NCBI GenBank assembly: GCA_900316955.1
Contig: ONEX01000003.1
Span: 62,001 to 126,000, forward strand
Direction of reading: 5' to 3'
DNA length: 64,000 bases
Source of the DNA: an uncultured Bacteroidales bacterium
GTDB taxonomy: Bacteria; Bacteroidota; Bacteroidia; Bacteroidales; UBA932
Part shown: positions 27,538 to 36,576 of the stretch, in pieces
How the letters are laid out: the number at the start of each line of letters is the position of its first letter
Numbering within the stretch: the first letter of the stretch is position 1
Made by a program: the position numbers and the translations under genes
The notes under the pieces: model-generated
Database searches by the model: none
Told to the model about the DNA's origin: nothing
What the model saw: only the letters and a program-made list of their open reading frames with translations

Positions 27538-30171
27538 TCAATCCAGGGCCAGGTCGACGACCACAGGCCAGTGGTCCGAAACAAAGTATCCATTATACTT
27601 GTCGTCGATCACCCGGTAATACGTCGCATCCAGGGCGCCTTTGTAATAGACGTAATCCACGCGGTGATACCACTTGCTCCGCTGATCCGCTTCATAGCTG
27701 TATGCGTTGTAAGTCGCGACAGGATCGTGCTTGAACCCCAGCTCCGCCGTACGGTAATAGGCGTCCGTAAACTGCACCTTGAAGTACTCCGTATGGGCGC
27801 TCTCGGTCGTCGCGCTGTTCATGTCACCGGTCAGGATGACCGGGTCTCCGAACGGATTCAGCGAAACGGCCCGGTTGCAGATCAGTTCGGCGGACTTGGT
27901 CCGGATGGTGACCGCCTCCTCCTCGGAGATGGACGTCCCGGAGCTGGTCACTTCCAGATGGGTGTTGAAATGATAGAACTTCCGTCCCGTCTCCCGGTCC
28001 TCCAGACGCACCCAAACACAGACCCGTACCCGGCCCGGATTCGTCGAGACCCATCCGGGATAGGGTGTACTCCATATGTCCGGAGTCGGGGAAAGATAGA
28101 ACGATCCTTCATCCAGAAGGACATACTTGTCGGTCTTCCAGGCCATGCAGGTTCCTTCCGGGCTGGAATAGAACGTGTATCCGGGAAGCTGCGCCTTCAG
28201 ATAGTTCTGCTGCGTGGTCGTGCTCTCCTGGAAACCGATGATGTCGAAACCATAGTCCTTTATCAGCTGGACGACGCCGGTTTTCCGGAAATCCCAGCTG
28301 CGTTCATCCGTATCCTTGTCCGTGATGAAACGGATGTTGAAAGTACCCACTCTGAGGACCGGTTTGGAGACAACGGGGCCGTTGTCCTCGCCCAGGTACA
28401 GTTTGCGGATCTGGCCGGTTCCCTGGTCGGTGATATAGAGAATGGTTCCATTGCCGTTCAAGAGAAGGCCTCCCAACTGACGGAACGTTGCAGACGAGCC
28501 CGTTCCGTCCTTGATGGCGCTGATATTCGCAGCCTGAGAGCTGCCGGCGATGGTGGAGACCACCGCGTTCTCATACCCGGCTGAACCTTTCCGGACCCTG
28601 CGGATCCGATACCAGTCCGCCACATAGATATCCCCGTTCGGGGCGATGGCGATGTCGGCCAGGTTGGCAGAGAATTTCGCGGTCAGCGGACTTCCTTCGG
28701 TGCCGTCGTCAAAGGCTTTTGCATCCAGGATACCGGCAATGGCAGAATAGCTGCCGGTAACAGGGTTCACTTTGAGAAGCTGGCACCCGTTGGTGGCCAC
28801 GATGAGATTTCCATCGGCATCGAAAGCCATCGCATTCGGCCATTTGCCCAGGTTGATTGTGAGGGAAGGGCTCGCCGTCACATCGCCCCCGGCGTATTTG
28901 TAGATGGTGTTCCTATCACGGACAGCCACATAAGCATTGCCGTCGTCATCGAATAAAATGTCCATCACACTCTTGCCATCCCAGTCACTCTGTGCGGCAA
29001 TCTGGGTAACAGCGTTCGTCCCGGGATCGTAAGTATACACCTTGGCCTTGGCCTTTTCAGCAAACCAGACTTTTCCGTCGTGCTCATTTCCCAGCCAGGG
29101 GACGTGGTTGCTGTCGCCGTAGGTGATGGGATCGGACACCGTACCGGAGGCAAGGTCCCAGATGCGGAGCGTCTGGCTCTGCTCCAAGAGGAGCGCCCGC
29201 TTGTCAGCCTCCAGCCATACCATGCCACGGAGGGCGCCGAAAACGGCCGTGCTCTTGTCTCCGCCCACTTTTTTGGCCACCGCATTCTGGAGGGGTCCGG
29301 TGCCAAAGAGGGTGGAAACGGTATATGGGGCATCGAGGTCAGGATAGGTGATGGCGGCCATAGGTTTGATGTGGCCCCGCTCGATGACGACCCCGCTCGC
29401 TGTTCGGGTGGAACCGGAAATCGTGTTGCCGTCACCGTCCACCAGGTAAATGACCACCTTGGGATAGGCGTGCGTGGTGCCCGGGCCCACAGGCAGAGGC
29501 ACGTAGAACACCCTTTCCGTTTCCGCTCCGGCCGGGAATGTCTGGCCCAGCAGCCCATCTTCACTCTCATAGGCCTGCACATAGGGTTTATCCTCCGCAA
29601 AATAGCCTTCCCATCCCTGAACCGGCATTTGCTTGTTGATGGCATACCCCGGCGTCCGCACCATCAACTTGCAGGCCGAAACCGGAATGTTCGACAAGGT
29701 CACCTTCAACAGTCCGCCCAGATGCGTGAAGGAAAGGACTTCCCCTTCCCTCACCCGGGCGATCATCGGCGCCTCCACATTGCCTTCCGACCAAGAATAG
29801 TTATTCTTCAGATTCAGTGTCAATGTGTTGCCGTCCAACATACAGTTGGAGGCGGCCAGGGAAGGATAGATGGCGAAACCGCCCTCTCCAAACAGGACGG
29901 AAGATGTGGACTGGGAGGTCGGTGTAAAAGCCGCCTCACCCGCCGTATCTTCTCCCGCGTACCGGTAATCGATCGTGCTGCCGTCAACGGCAGCCACGCG
30001 GATCCGGTCCCCCGTCCGCCAGACATAGGTATCTCCGTCAAAGCCCGTCCTGGTATCCGCAGTGGAAAAGGCTGCATATAGGACAGGACCTTCCGGAGCA
30101 GGGACCATCTCCTTTTCCCGGGCACAGGCAGCCAGTAGAAAAAGTACAGAAAGGAAAACAACGCGTTTCAT
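27538..30171 (-). CDS. Fimbrillin-like/NHL/EEP-phosphatase fusion lipoprotein
   Basis: 877 residues from ATG 30171. Lipobox LAAC, Cys 17. Residues 25-260 are fimbrillin-like (DTRTGFDGDTYVWRTGDRI, FAIYP, HIKPMAAIT). Residues 270-590 are NHL blades (MVWLEADKRALLLEQ, DILFDDDGNAYVAVRD, IAPNGDIYVADWYRIRRV). Residues 603-877 are an endonuclease/exonuclease/phosphatase domain with GTFNIR, DIIGFQE, FNTHLE, LTGDMNS and SDHWPV, so all metal and catalytic positions look intact. EEP enzymes cut phosphoester bonds in nucleic acids, phospholipids or sugars. Surface anchoring beside SusC/D suggests a phosphodiester in the target glycan. I do not know this three-domain arrangement as a named family. Confidence 0.88.
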   Translation of the reverse strand: MKRVVFLSVLFLLAACAREKEMVPAPEGPVLYAAFSTADTRTGFDGDTYVWRTGDRIRVAAVDGSTIDYRYAGEDTAGEAAFTPTSQSTSSVLFGEGGFAIYPSLAASNCMLDGNTLTLNLKNNYSWSEGNVEAPMIARVREGEVLSFTHLGGLLKVTLSNIPVSACKLMVRTPGYAINKQMPVQGWEGYFAEDKPYVQAYESEDGLLGQTFPAGAETERVFYVPLPVGPGTTHAYPKVVIYLVDGDGNTISGSTRTASGVVIERGHIKPMAAITYPDLDAPYTVSTLFGTGPLQNAVAKKVGGDKSTAVFGALRGMVWLEADKRALLLEQSQTLRIWDLASGTVSDPITYGDSNHVPWLGNEHDGKVWFAEKAKAKVYTYDPGTNAVTQIAAQSDWDGKSVMDILFDDDGNAYVAVRDRNTIYKYAGGDVTASPSLTINLGKWPNAMAFDADGNLIVATNGCQLLKVNPVTGSYSAIAGILDAKAFDDGTEGSPLTAKFSANLADIAIAPNGDIYVADWYRIRRVRKGSAGYENAVVSTIAGSSQAANISAIKDGTGSSATFRQLGGLLLNGNGTILYITDQGTGQIRKLYLGEDNGPVVSKPVLRVGTFNIRFITDKDTDERSWDFRKTGVVQLIKDYGFDIIGFQESTTTQQNYLKAQLPGYTFYSSPEGTCMAWKTDKYVLLDEGSFYLSPTPDIWSTPYPGWVSTNPGRVRVCVWVRLEDRETGRKFYHFNTHLEVTSSGTSISEEEAVTIRTKSAELICNRAVSLNPFGDPVILTGDMNSATTESAHTEYFKVQFTDAYYRTAELGFKHDPVATYNAYSYEADQRSKWYHRVDYVYYKGALDATYYRVIDDKYNGYFVSDHWPVVVDLALD

Positions 30172-30305
30172 TCCCACTCGCCCTCCTCGTCAATGATGAA
30201 CCCCTCCGGGCCATTTCCCGCAAGCGGGGACGTACAGAACCCTTCGTCGAAATGGACAGGGATAATCCTGAGCTCAGGTACTTGATAATAACTCTTCTTG
30301 TTCAT
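30168..30305 (-). CDS. Small 45-residue protein of unknown function, intact copy
   Basis: ATG at 30303-30305, TGA at 30168-30170. It begins MNKKSYYQVPELRIIPVHF and ends IIDEEGEWE; the middle has EGFCTSP. No signal peptide or membrane segment. It starts seven bases after the EEP gene stop, and its stop overlaps the start of the fusion gene (ATGA), so translation of the two is probably coupled. Short ORFs with a Y-x-x-P-E start and acidic ends occur before outer-membrane protein genes in Bacteroidales. The paralogous copy before the next fimbrillin-like gene supports it being a real gene. Function unknown; a leader or partner of the lipoprotein is possible. Confidence 0.7.
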   Translation of the reverse strand: MNKKSYYQVPELRIIPVHFDEGFCTSPLAGNGPEGFIIDEEGEWE

Positions 30306-30311
30306 ATGCTG

Positions 30312-31259
30312 TTAAAAATTGAAATCCACGATGATCGGAAGATGGTCCGACGGATGGCAGAAGCCCTTGACCTTGTCATCCCGGACCGGATCCGTATAGC
30401 TGTCACGGACGATGCGGGCGTCCGTGATGGAAGAATAGAGATCCGGCGTGCAGAACACGTAGTCATAGCGGGTGTTCTCGATGGTGGACACGATGACCTC
30501 TTCCGGGTTCTTGCGCTTGATGATGTCCCAGTAAGGCGTATGCTCATGCATGTAGTCCTGGGCCTGGAACTTGGGGTCGTCTGCCGGCAGTCCGTACAAG
30601 GCGTTATCGGTCCGGGAGAGGGAATTGAAATCACCCATCATCAACCAATTCCCTTCCTGGGCGGAGCCGATGGTATGCTTGCAGACGTATTCCACTTCCA
30701 TCTTGCGGTAGGCGTCTCCGCCGTGGGCCGCCTTGGAGGCCGCCTCGTCTTCTGCGCCGAACGCATACGGGTGAGGCCAGGTATGGAGCGCGACGAAGTT
30801 CAGCGTCTTTCCTTCCGCCTCCACCTGTGCCCAGAGAGCGCCGTGGGAGACGACGCTGTCCGGCTCGGCTCCGATAATCTGCGCCATCCCATGGATGGGC
30901 GTTCTGGAAGTGATGACCTGCGGATAATTGTCCCGCATACCGCCCACATAGACATAGGAATGGCCGTAACGGGCGGCCAGTTCCGGCCAATGCTCCACCA
31001 GGTATTTCTCCTCCAGGGGAAGTTTATCACGTGTTCCGGTATAATAGATGGACCGGGCTTCGCACCAGACGCACACGTCGGGGTGCTGTTCCTTGACCCA
31101 TTTGACGAAGGCATCGTAATGGTCAACCTGTCCCGACCACATTCCATTCTGGATGTTCCAGAACAAGAGACGGAAAGGCTCCCCGGACGCAGTCCGGGGA
31201 CCTTTCGGAGCGCAGGCCACCGCCAACAGGATGACCGGCAGCAGCAGATACTTTCTCAT
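30312..31259 (-). CDS. Endonuclease/exonuclease/phosphatase (EEP) family lipoprotein
   Basis: 315 residues. Lipobox AVAC, Cys about 16. The EEP core is complete: LLFWNIQNG near 30, the Glu of VWCEAR near 66, ALHTWPHP near 155, the metal/catalytic MGDFNS near 208 and HPSDHLPIIVDF near the end. It should hydrolyse phosphomono- or diesters outside the inner membrane. With the EEP domain of the fusion protein and the NAGPA-type enzyme, it makes three predicted phosphodiester- or phosphoester-active domains in one locus. Its ATG overlaps the stop of the upstream propeller gene by four bases. Confidence 0.88.
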   Translation of the reverse strand: MRKYLLLPVILLAVACAPKGPRTASGEPFRLLFWNIQNGMWSGQVDHYDAFVKWVKEQHPDVCVWCEARSIYYTGTRDKLPLEEKYLVEHWPELAARYGHSYVYVGGMRDNYPQVITSRTPIHGMAQIIGAEPDSVVSHGALWAQVEAEGKTLNFVALHTWPHPYAFGAEDEAASKAAHGGDAYRKMEVEYVCKHTIGSAQEGNWLMMGDFNSLSRTDNALYGLPADDPKFQAQDYMHEHTPYWDIIKRKNPEEVIVSTIENTRYDYVFCTPDLYSSITDARIVRDSYTDPVRDDKVKGFCHPSDHLPIIVDFNF

Positions 31260-32500
31260 CGGATGGAGACTTTTCGGATCAGACAGTTCTGCGCATCGCA
31301 GATGTACAGGGTACTCTCGTCATAGACCAGGATACCGTCCACCTCGTTGAACTTCGCATTGAGCCCCTTGCCGTCGGCATAGCCCTTGGTTCCGCCGAGG
31401 ATGGTCTCCACAGTGCCCTTGGAATAGTCCCCGTTGCCGTCAGGGACCAGTTTCCGGACGCAGTGGTAGGCGGCGTCGCCGACATACAGCGTCCCGTCGG
31501 GTGCGAAATCGAATCCCTGACAAGAACGGATGGTCGCCTTCAGGGGGTCGCCATCCCCGTCCTCGCGGGTATCGGATTTCTCTCCGGTGCCCATGATGAC
31601 GGTCTGCGTGCCGTCCGCGGCGATGGAAATGAGTTTGTACCCATGCTGGACCGAGACAACCAGGTTCCCCTTGGGGTCGAAGCCGATGAAAGCCGGTCCC
31701 TCGTCGGGAATCTCCGCGAACACGGTCTTGTCCAGGGTGACCGGATTGAACTTGTACACGATCTTCGCATTGCGGCACGGCACATAGATGTTGCCGTCCT
31801 TGTCGATCGCCACGTTCATCGGATTGTTCAGCCCGGTAGCCATGACCTCGTTTTTCTTGTTCGTAGGATTGAAACGGTACAGTTTGCCTTTCGCCTTATC
31901 GTTGTACCAGTAGTTGCCGGCGGTGTCGAAGGCACCCTGCCAGACGGCGGCACCAGCTTCGTCGACGGAAGCCTCGGAAGTGACCGTCATGTCCTGGGCG
32001 ATATGGCGGATCTTGTTGCCGCCACGGTCCGTGAACCAGAGCGTCCCGTCGGCCGCCTTGTTGATGCCGGTCGGCATATAGGTCGCCGCCCCGGTACCGA
32101 CCCCGTCTATGCACTTGCGGACACCCTGCTGGCCCACGATTGTGGACACAAGATATTCGTGGTCAGGAACTTTCAGATAGTTGAACGGAAGGCCTTCGGC
32201 CGAACCGGCCGGCGATTCAACCGCAATGGGATAGGTGCCGGGCTCATGTTCCGGAAGGATGATCAGCAGCCGGTCCTTGTAGGCCTCCAGCACGCGGGCG
32301 CGTTCGCCGCCCACCGTCACGATGTTTTCCAGCGGCTCGGCGGAGAAATTCCGGCCCAGGACGGTGACCAGGTCGCCCGGATAACCGTATTTGGGATCCA
32401 CGGACACCAGGCGGACATCCGTCACGCGGGCCACGTAGGTGTCCTGCTGGCACCCTGTCAACAGGAGCAGCGGGACGAGGATATGGAATATCTTTTTCAT
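31256..32500 (-). CDS. IPT/TIG-NHL beta-propeller lipoprotein
   Basis: 414 residues from ATG 32500 (MKKIFHILVPLLLLTGC, lipobox LTGC). Residues 25-110 form one IPT/TIG immunoglobulin-like domain (DPKYGYPGDLVTVLGRNF, VTVGGERARVLEA). Residues 120-414 are NHL blades (YMPTGINKAADGTLWFTDRGGNKIR, VAIDKDGNIYVPCRN, DFAPDGTLYVGDAAYHCVRKL, ILVYDESTLYICDAQNCLIRKV). It is probably a surface glycan-binding protein of locus A. A second in-frame ATG at 32515 exists because the start region is tandemly duplicated. From 32515 the protein would gain MKLTS before the signal peptide. Confidence 0.88.
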   Translation of the reverse strand: MKKIFHILVPLLLLTGCQQDTYVARVTDVRLVSVDPKYGYPGDLVTVLGRNFSAEPLENIVTVGGERARVLEAYKDRLLIILPEHEPGTYPIAVESPAGSAEGLPFNYLKVPDHEYLVSTIVGQQGVRKCIDGVGTGAATYMPTGINKAADGTLWFTDRGGNKIRHIAQDMTVTSEASVDEAGAAVWQGAFDTAGNYWYNDKAKGKLYRFNPTNKKNEVMATGLNNPMNVAIDKDGNIYVPCRNAKIVYKFNPVTLDKTVFAEIPDEGPAFIGFDPKGNLVVSVQHGYKLISIAADGTQTVIMGTGEKSDTREDGDGDPLKATIRSCQGFDFAPDGTLYVGDAAYHCVRKLVPDGNGDYSKGTVETILGGTKGYADGKGLNAKFNEVDGILVYDESTLYICDAQNCLIRKVSIR

Positions 32501-32524
32501 ACTAGTCAATTTCATACTAGTCAA
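32495..32524. repeat. 15-base tandem duplication over a stop/start junction
   Basis: TTTCATACTAGTCAA occurs twice in direct succession (32495-32509 and 32510-32524). On the minus strand each unit holds a TAG and an ATGAAA, so the upstream gene stop and the downstream start are both duplicated in frame. Confidence 0.9.
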
Positions 32525-34307
32525 TCAGGATTTCACGAATCGTAAAATGGTTGTACTCAGTAACGATCAGGCGGTTGCCGGAGGGATCCATCCGGAGTTC
32601 GCCTGGCGATCCGAAGCGGGCCTCGGAACCCACACCGTCCGTCTTCCCGCTTGCACCGGAAGTGCCGGCGACGGTGCTGATCACCGCATCCTCATACCCC
32701 TTCTCGCCCCTGGCGATGAGTTTGATAACCTTGAAGGAATCGTCTGCCAAGTAGATGTTGCCCTCCTTGTCCAGGGTCAGAGCGAAAAGGTTGGAGCCGA
32801 ACTTGGCCGTCAGCGGCTGGCCGGGTTCGCCCGGGTCGTCGGCCTTTCCGGCGCGGATACCGGCGATGACGAACTTCTCTCCGTCAGGCTTGACGCCGAT
32901 GATCTGGCAGCCGTTGGTGGTCACGATGAGGTTCCCTTCCGGATCGAACTCCATGGCCAGCGGCCCGTCATCGAAGGTAACGAAAGGTTGCAGGGTGGAG
33001 AAATCGTCCCCGGTGGCTTTGAAGATGGCTTTGGAGCCGTCACGCACGAGTACGTAGGCATTGCCGGCCGCATCGAAGGCGACATCCATCGGGGATGTGC
33101 CAGTGAAGGAAGCGGTTACGACCTCCGCCGCATCGGTCTTGTAGTTGTAGCGGATGATCTTGTTGTTGCCCTTGCTGGCATAGTAGAACCAGTCTCCGTG
33201 GACGGAACCGCGCCAACCTGCGTTCGAGATGGACTTGGTTGCGGTGCTGGACGTGACGTTCCAGCTGCCCAGGTCCAGGAAGCGGACGCAGTTGTTGCCG
33301 TTGTCCAGGATGAGCAGGCGGCCGTCCGGCAGGAAGCCGACGCCGCGCGGCTGGCGGAACTTCGCCTCCGCCGGACCGCCGTCCACCAGCGTCGTGGCGT
33401 CGGCGGCACGTCCGGCCGAACCGGAGAGGGTCTTCACGGTATAAACCTTTTTCTTGGCCACATACAGGAAGGACGGGCCTTCGAAGGTCTTGTCCCCGAC
33501 CGTCACTACGACCGGATACGCGCCCTTCGGATTCTCCGGGATACGGATGGTCAGTTCGGTGGAAGTCGCACCGATCACATCGGCCTTTGCACCGTTCAGG
33601 GTGACGGTGTTTTCCTCGGCAACCGGGCTGAAACACTGGCCGGCCAACACGACGACGTCGCCCGCAGAGCCGGAATTGGGCGTTACGGAGAACACCTCCA
33701 ACTCGGGTTTCTTGTTGTAGGTGAACATCGGGCCGGTCACTGTCTCCCCGTCCACCGTCACGACGAACGGATACTGTCCCTCCGGATTGTCCGGGAGGAT
33801 GACCAGGAGCCGGGAATCGTTGGCGGCGACGATTTCCGCCGTCAGGCCGTTGATGGTCACGCTGTTGCGTTCTTTCTTGTTGGAGAACAGGCGGCCGTTG
33901 ATGGCGATCTGGTCCCCTTCGATACCCGAATTGGGACTGTAGGAGAAGATGGCCATCTTCTCTTCCTCGACGGGTTCAGCATAGCGGAAGCCCAACCCCT
34001 CCAGGAGCACGTCGCCGGTCTTCACGGAAACGGGCACTTCACCCAGTTCATGATCGGGCATGACGATATGGATGCGGTCGATGGTGACAGACTTGACCGT
34101 CGCCGCGACCCCGTCCACGGACACCGTCACCGGATCTTCGAAACCATAGCCGGAAATGACGGCCTCCGTACCGGGATAGCCCGCCTTAGGAAGCAGGGAA
34201 AGGACCTTGGGTGTCGGCTTTACGGGCTCCGATTCCCCCTTGGGCTGGCAGGCGGCGGACAGAAGGGCCGCCCCGGCCAGAAGGATATATGCAAGCGACT
34301 TTTTCAT
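32517..34307 (-). CDS. Triple IPT/TIG-NHL beta-propeller lipoprotein
   Basis: 596 residues. Lipobox SAAC, Cys about 20. Three IPT/TIG domains follow each other: about 30-110 (LPKAGYPGTEAVISGYGF), 115-200 (SPNSGIEGDQIAINGRLF) and 205-290 (TPNSGSAGDVVVLAGQCF). From about 300 come NHL blades (FRQPRGVGFLPDGRLLILDNGNNCVRF and later GELRMDPSGNRLIVTEYNH). The chain of Ig-like domains would hold the propeller away from the membrane, fitting a surface glycan-binding role beside SusC/D. It starts two bases after the upstream NAGPA gene. It shares its plan with the next gene, which has a single IPT/TIG domain. Confidence 0.88.
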   Translation of the reverse strand: MKKSLAYILLAGAALLSAACQPKGESEPVKPTPKVLSLLPKAGYPGTEAVISGYGFEDPVTVSVDGVAATVKSVTIDRIHIVMPDHELGEVPVSVKTGDVLLEGLGFRYAEPVEEEKMAIFSYSPNSGIEGDQIAINGRLFSNKKERNSVTINGLTAEIVAANDSRLLVILPDNPEGQYPFVVTVDGETVTGPMFTYNKKPELEVFSVTPNSGSAGDVVVLAGQCFSPVAEENTVTLNGAKADVIGATSTELTIRIPENPKGAYPVVVTVGDKTFEGPSFLYVAKKKVYTVKTLSGSAGRAADATTLVDGGPAEAKFRQPRGVGFLPDGRLLILDNGNNCVRFLDLGSWNVTSSTATKSISNAGWRGSVHGDWFYYASKGNNKIIRYNYKTDAAEVVTASFTGTSPMDVAFDAAGNAYVLVRDGSKAIFKATGDDFSTLQPFVTFDDGPLAMEFDPEGNLIVTTNGCQIIGVKPDGEKFVIAGIRAGKADDPGEPGQPLTAKFGSNLFALTLDKEGNIYLADDSFKVIKLIARGEKGYEDAVISTVAGTSGASGKTDGVGSEARFGSPGELRMDPSGNRLIVTEYNHFTIREILID

Positions 34308-34309
34308 AG

Positions 34310-35260
34310 CTACGGTTCATTGACAGTTACCATCCAAGTGTTTACCACGGGACGTTGGGCCCCATCGGAAGCCCGGTTTCGGAGCTGGTAGATGTTCGCC
34401 GAAGGATGTCGGATCACCAGCTGCGCGCTGCCGCCGCCGTCCAGGTTGGAGGCCCAGCTGCAGCCCAAGCTCTTCATAATCTCACCCATCTCCCAGTACA
34501 GCATACCGTCGGACCAGAGAGGCTGGCGGCCATCCACAATCATAAAGAAGACGGTGTTCCCGTCGGTGGAATAGCCCACGACATTGCGGGGATGGCGGTT
34601 GGTGGAATAGCCGGAGAAATCTCCCGGGACCTCGCCGTTCTGCAGGACGATGACACCGCTTCCGGTGACATCGCGCAGGTCGGGAGCCAGGGTTCGGTAG
34701 GTGACCGTATCCCGGATGACGGGTTTCCCGTCGAAGTCCAGTCCGAAGAAGCTGATGGCCTGGTCCGTCAAGGTCGACGAATACACAAAGGTATCCTTGA
34801 GCACTCGCCCGTTCCGGTGAATCGGGCCGCGGACCTTATTGTTGGAGGTATCCCAGAAATCGGCGTTCACCACCGCGACGACCCGCTGGCCGGGCTTGTC
34901 CACGTACTCGATCATATCGGAAGGGGTTTGGCGGCTTCCGATGACATAGGAATCCAGGTCATAGGGCATCCCCACCTTCATCTTCAGGCCGGGCGTCGTC
35001 AGGTCGATCCGGAGGATGAACACGTGCTCCACCTTGGCCAGGGAGGTCTGCAGGTGGATGTCCGTCTCGTCCACGCCGGCGGCGATCAGGAAGGTGGTGT
35101 CGTTGTACACGTGGCCGACGGAAGCGGCCTCCGCCACCAGCTTGCCCAGTTCAGTCCTGGGGACATAGCTGGTATCCGGAATGTCCTCCGGTCCGGTCGG
35201 AAGCTTCTTGCACCCGCAGACCGCGGTCACCAGCATCAGTACGAATAAATATTTCTTCAT
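34310..35260 (-). CDS. Phosphodiester glycosidase, NAGPA-domain lipoprotein
   Basis: 316 residues. Signal peptide with lipobox VCGC (Cys about 17). The NAGPA fold covers residues about 75-310: VVNADFWD, RHPRNVVGYSTDG, FFMIVDGRQPLWSDGM, then the conserved SNLDGGGSAQL near 270. The mammalian founder removes GlcNAc from GlcNAc-1-phospho-6-mannose diesters. Bacterial members are linked to glycosyl phosphodiesters in cell-surface polymers. Position directly after susD, in the same transcript, supports a substrate with sugar-1-phosphodiester bonds. The sugar is not predictable from sequence. Confidence 0.88.
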   Translation of the reverse strand: MKKYLFVLMLVTAVCGCKKLPTGPEDIPDTSYVPRTELGKLVAEAASVGHVYNDTTFLIAAGVDETDIHLQTSLAKVEHVFILRIDLTTPGLKMKVGMPYDLDSYVIGSRQTPSDMIEYVDKPGQRVVAVVNADFWDTSNNKVRGPIHRNGRVLKDTFVYSSTLTDQAISFFGLDFDGKPVIRDTVTYRTLAPDLRDVTGSGVIVLQNGEVPGDFSGYSTNRHPRNVVGYSTDGNTVFFMIVDGRQPLWSDGMLYWEMGEIMKSLGCSWASNLDGGGSAQLVIRHPSANIYQLRNRASDGAQRPVVNTWMVTVNEP

Positions 35261-35272
35261 AAGGCTGTCCTC

Positions 35273-36571
35273 CTATTCATCTTGGCCGGAAGCGACCCAA
35301 AGCGGGTGCTGCTTCAGCAGTTTGTTCAACGTGAGTTCGCGGGAAGGGATTGGCAGCACCGTGTACTTGTGGTCCACGCCCACCATCTGCTCATACTTGC
35401 CGGTCCGCACCAGGTCGAACCAGCGGAAGCCCTCTCCGAACAGTTCCAGGCGGCGCTCCTTCAGCACCGCATCCAGGAAAGCGTCCTCCGTGGAGGGAGC
35501 CACATCCCCGAGGCCGCGGAATCGGCGGAGCTCATTGAGCCGTTCGATGCCCCGGGCCAGGCCCTTACCTTCGGCACTGATCAGGTACATCTCCGCCAGG
35601 CGGGTAATGTAGATCGGATCGTGGCCCGCATCGCCCTTGCAGTACTTGTTTACGACATTGTTGCTGCCCTGGATGTCCACAGACACCGTCCGGCGCTTGT
35701 CAATGTGCTCGAACATATCCATCGCCTCCTGGGTGGGGCAGAACGTGTAGCTGCCGCCCACCGGAGACTCCTTGGTGTAGTAATACGAACCGATGTTGTA
35801 GCTCCCCTCCTCCAGCAGATTGGAGAAGGTGAAAATCTCCTCCCGGTTGGCATTGCCCCGAAAGATGTCCGAGAAGTCGGCGAGTGCGAAACGGCCGCAG
35901 GTGATAAGCTGCTCCGCGAGATCGGCCGCCTCTTCCTTTCGGCCCATCGCCAGGTAGGTCCGTGCGAGCAGCGCCTTCGCCGCATCCTTTGACACATAAT
36001 TCTTCGTCTTGAAGTCCGGAGCCATCTTCATCGCGAGCTGGAACTCGGAGGCGACGAACTCCCAGGCCTGCGCCTCGGGCGTCTGTGCGATGTCCTCGGA
36101 GATGATATGGTCCACGATGGGGACGTCCCGCCAGCGGGCGACGATGTTGTAGTAGTACAGGCCGCGGAAGAAGTGGCCGACGCCCAGCATCTCGTCCTTC
36201 TTCACGGAATCCGGGAGCTTCTCCACAGACTGGATGAAGTTGTTGATCTGGTACATGCCGGCATAGAAGCCGTTCCAGGGGCCGCCCACGATGGAGAAAT
36301 CCGGGCCGATTGCGCCCTGGACCACAAGGGCGGGCGTATTGGTGGAAGTGGCGCCCGGACGGATCAGGTCCCCGCCGATGATGTCGAACAGGGCCCAGCC
36401 GTTGAACGTCGGCTTGTACTGGGCGATGTTGTATACACCCGTCATCAGCATCTCCGCGTCATCCTCCGTCAGGTTGTCGCTGGCGACGGCGTTATGGGGA
36501 TACTGGTTCAGATATTTGTCACAGGAGACCAGCGCAAGGGCGGCCGCTGCATACAGGATAATCTTTTTCAT
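35273..36571 (-). CDS. SusD/RagB-family outer-membrane glycan-binding lipoprotein (locus A)
   Basis: 432 residues from ATG 36571. Lipobox LVSC, followed by DKYLNQYP typical of SusD N termini. TPR-like helices: FRGLYYYNIVARWRDVPIVD near 130 and ALLARTYLAMGRKEEA. The C-terminal FRWFDLVRTGKYEQM and IPSRELTLN motifs match RagB/SusD. At 432 residues it is on the short side for the family. It should cap the SusC transporter and bind the glycan at the surface. Separated by 5 bases from susC. Confidence 0.94.
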   Translation of the reverse strand: MKKIILYAAAALALVSCDKYLNQYPHNAVASDNLTEDDAEMLMTGVYNIAQYKPTFNGWALFDIIGGDLIRPGATSTNTPALVVQGAIGPDFSIVGGPWNGFYAGMYQINNFIQSVEKLPDSVKKDEMLGVGHFFRGLYYYNIVARWRDVPIVDHIISEDIAQTPEAQAWEFVASEFQLAMKMAPDFKTKNYVSKDAAKALLARTYLAMGRKEEAADLAEQLITCGRFALADFSDIFRGNANREEIFTFSNLLEEGSYNIGSYYYTKESPVGGSYTFCPTQEAMDMFEHIDKRRTVSVDIQGSNNVVNKYCKGDAGHDPIYITRLAEMYLISAEGKGLARGIERLNELRRFRGLGDVAPSTEDAFLDAVLKERRLELFGEGFRWFDLVRTGKYEQMVGVDHKYTVLPIPSRELTLNKLLKQHPLWVASGQDE

Positions 36572-36576
36572 CTCGT

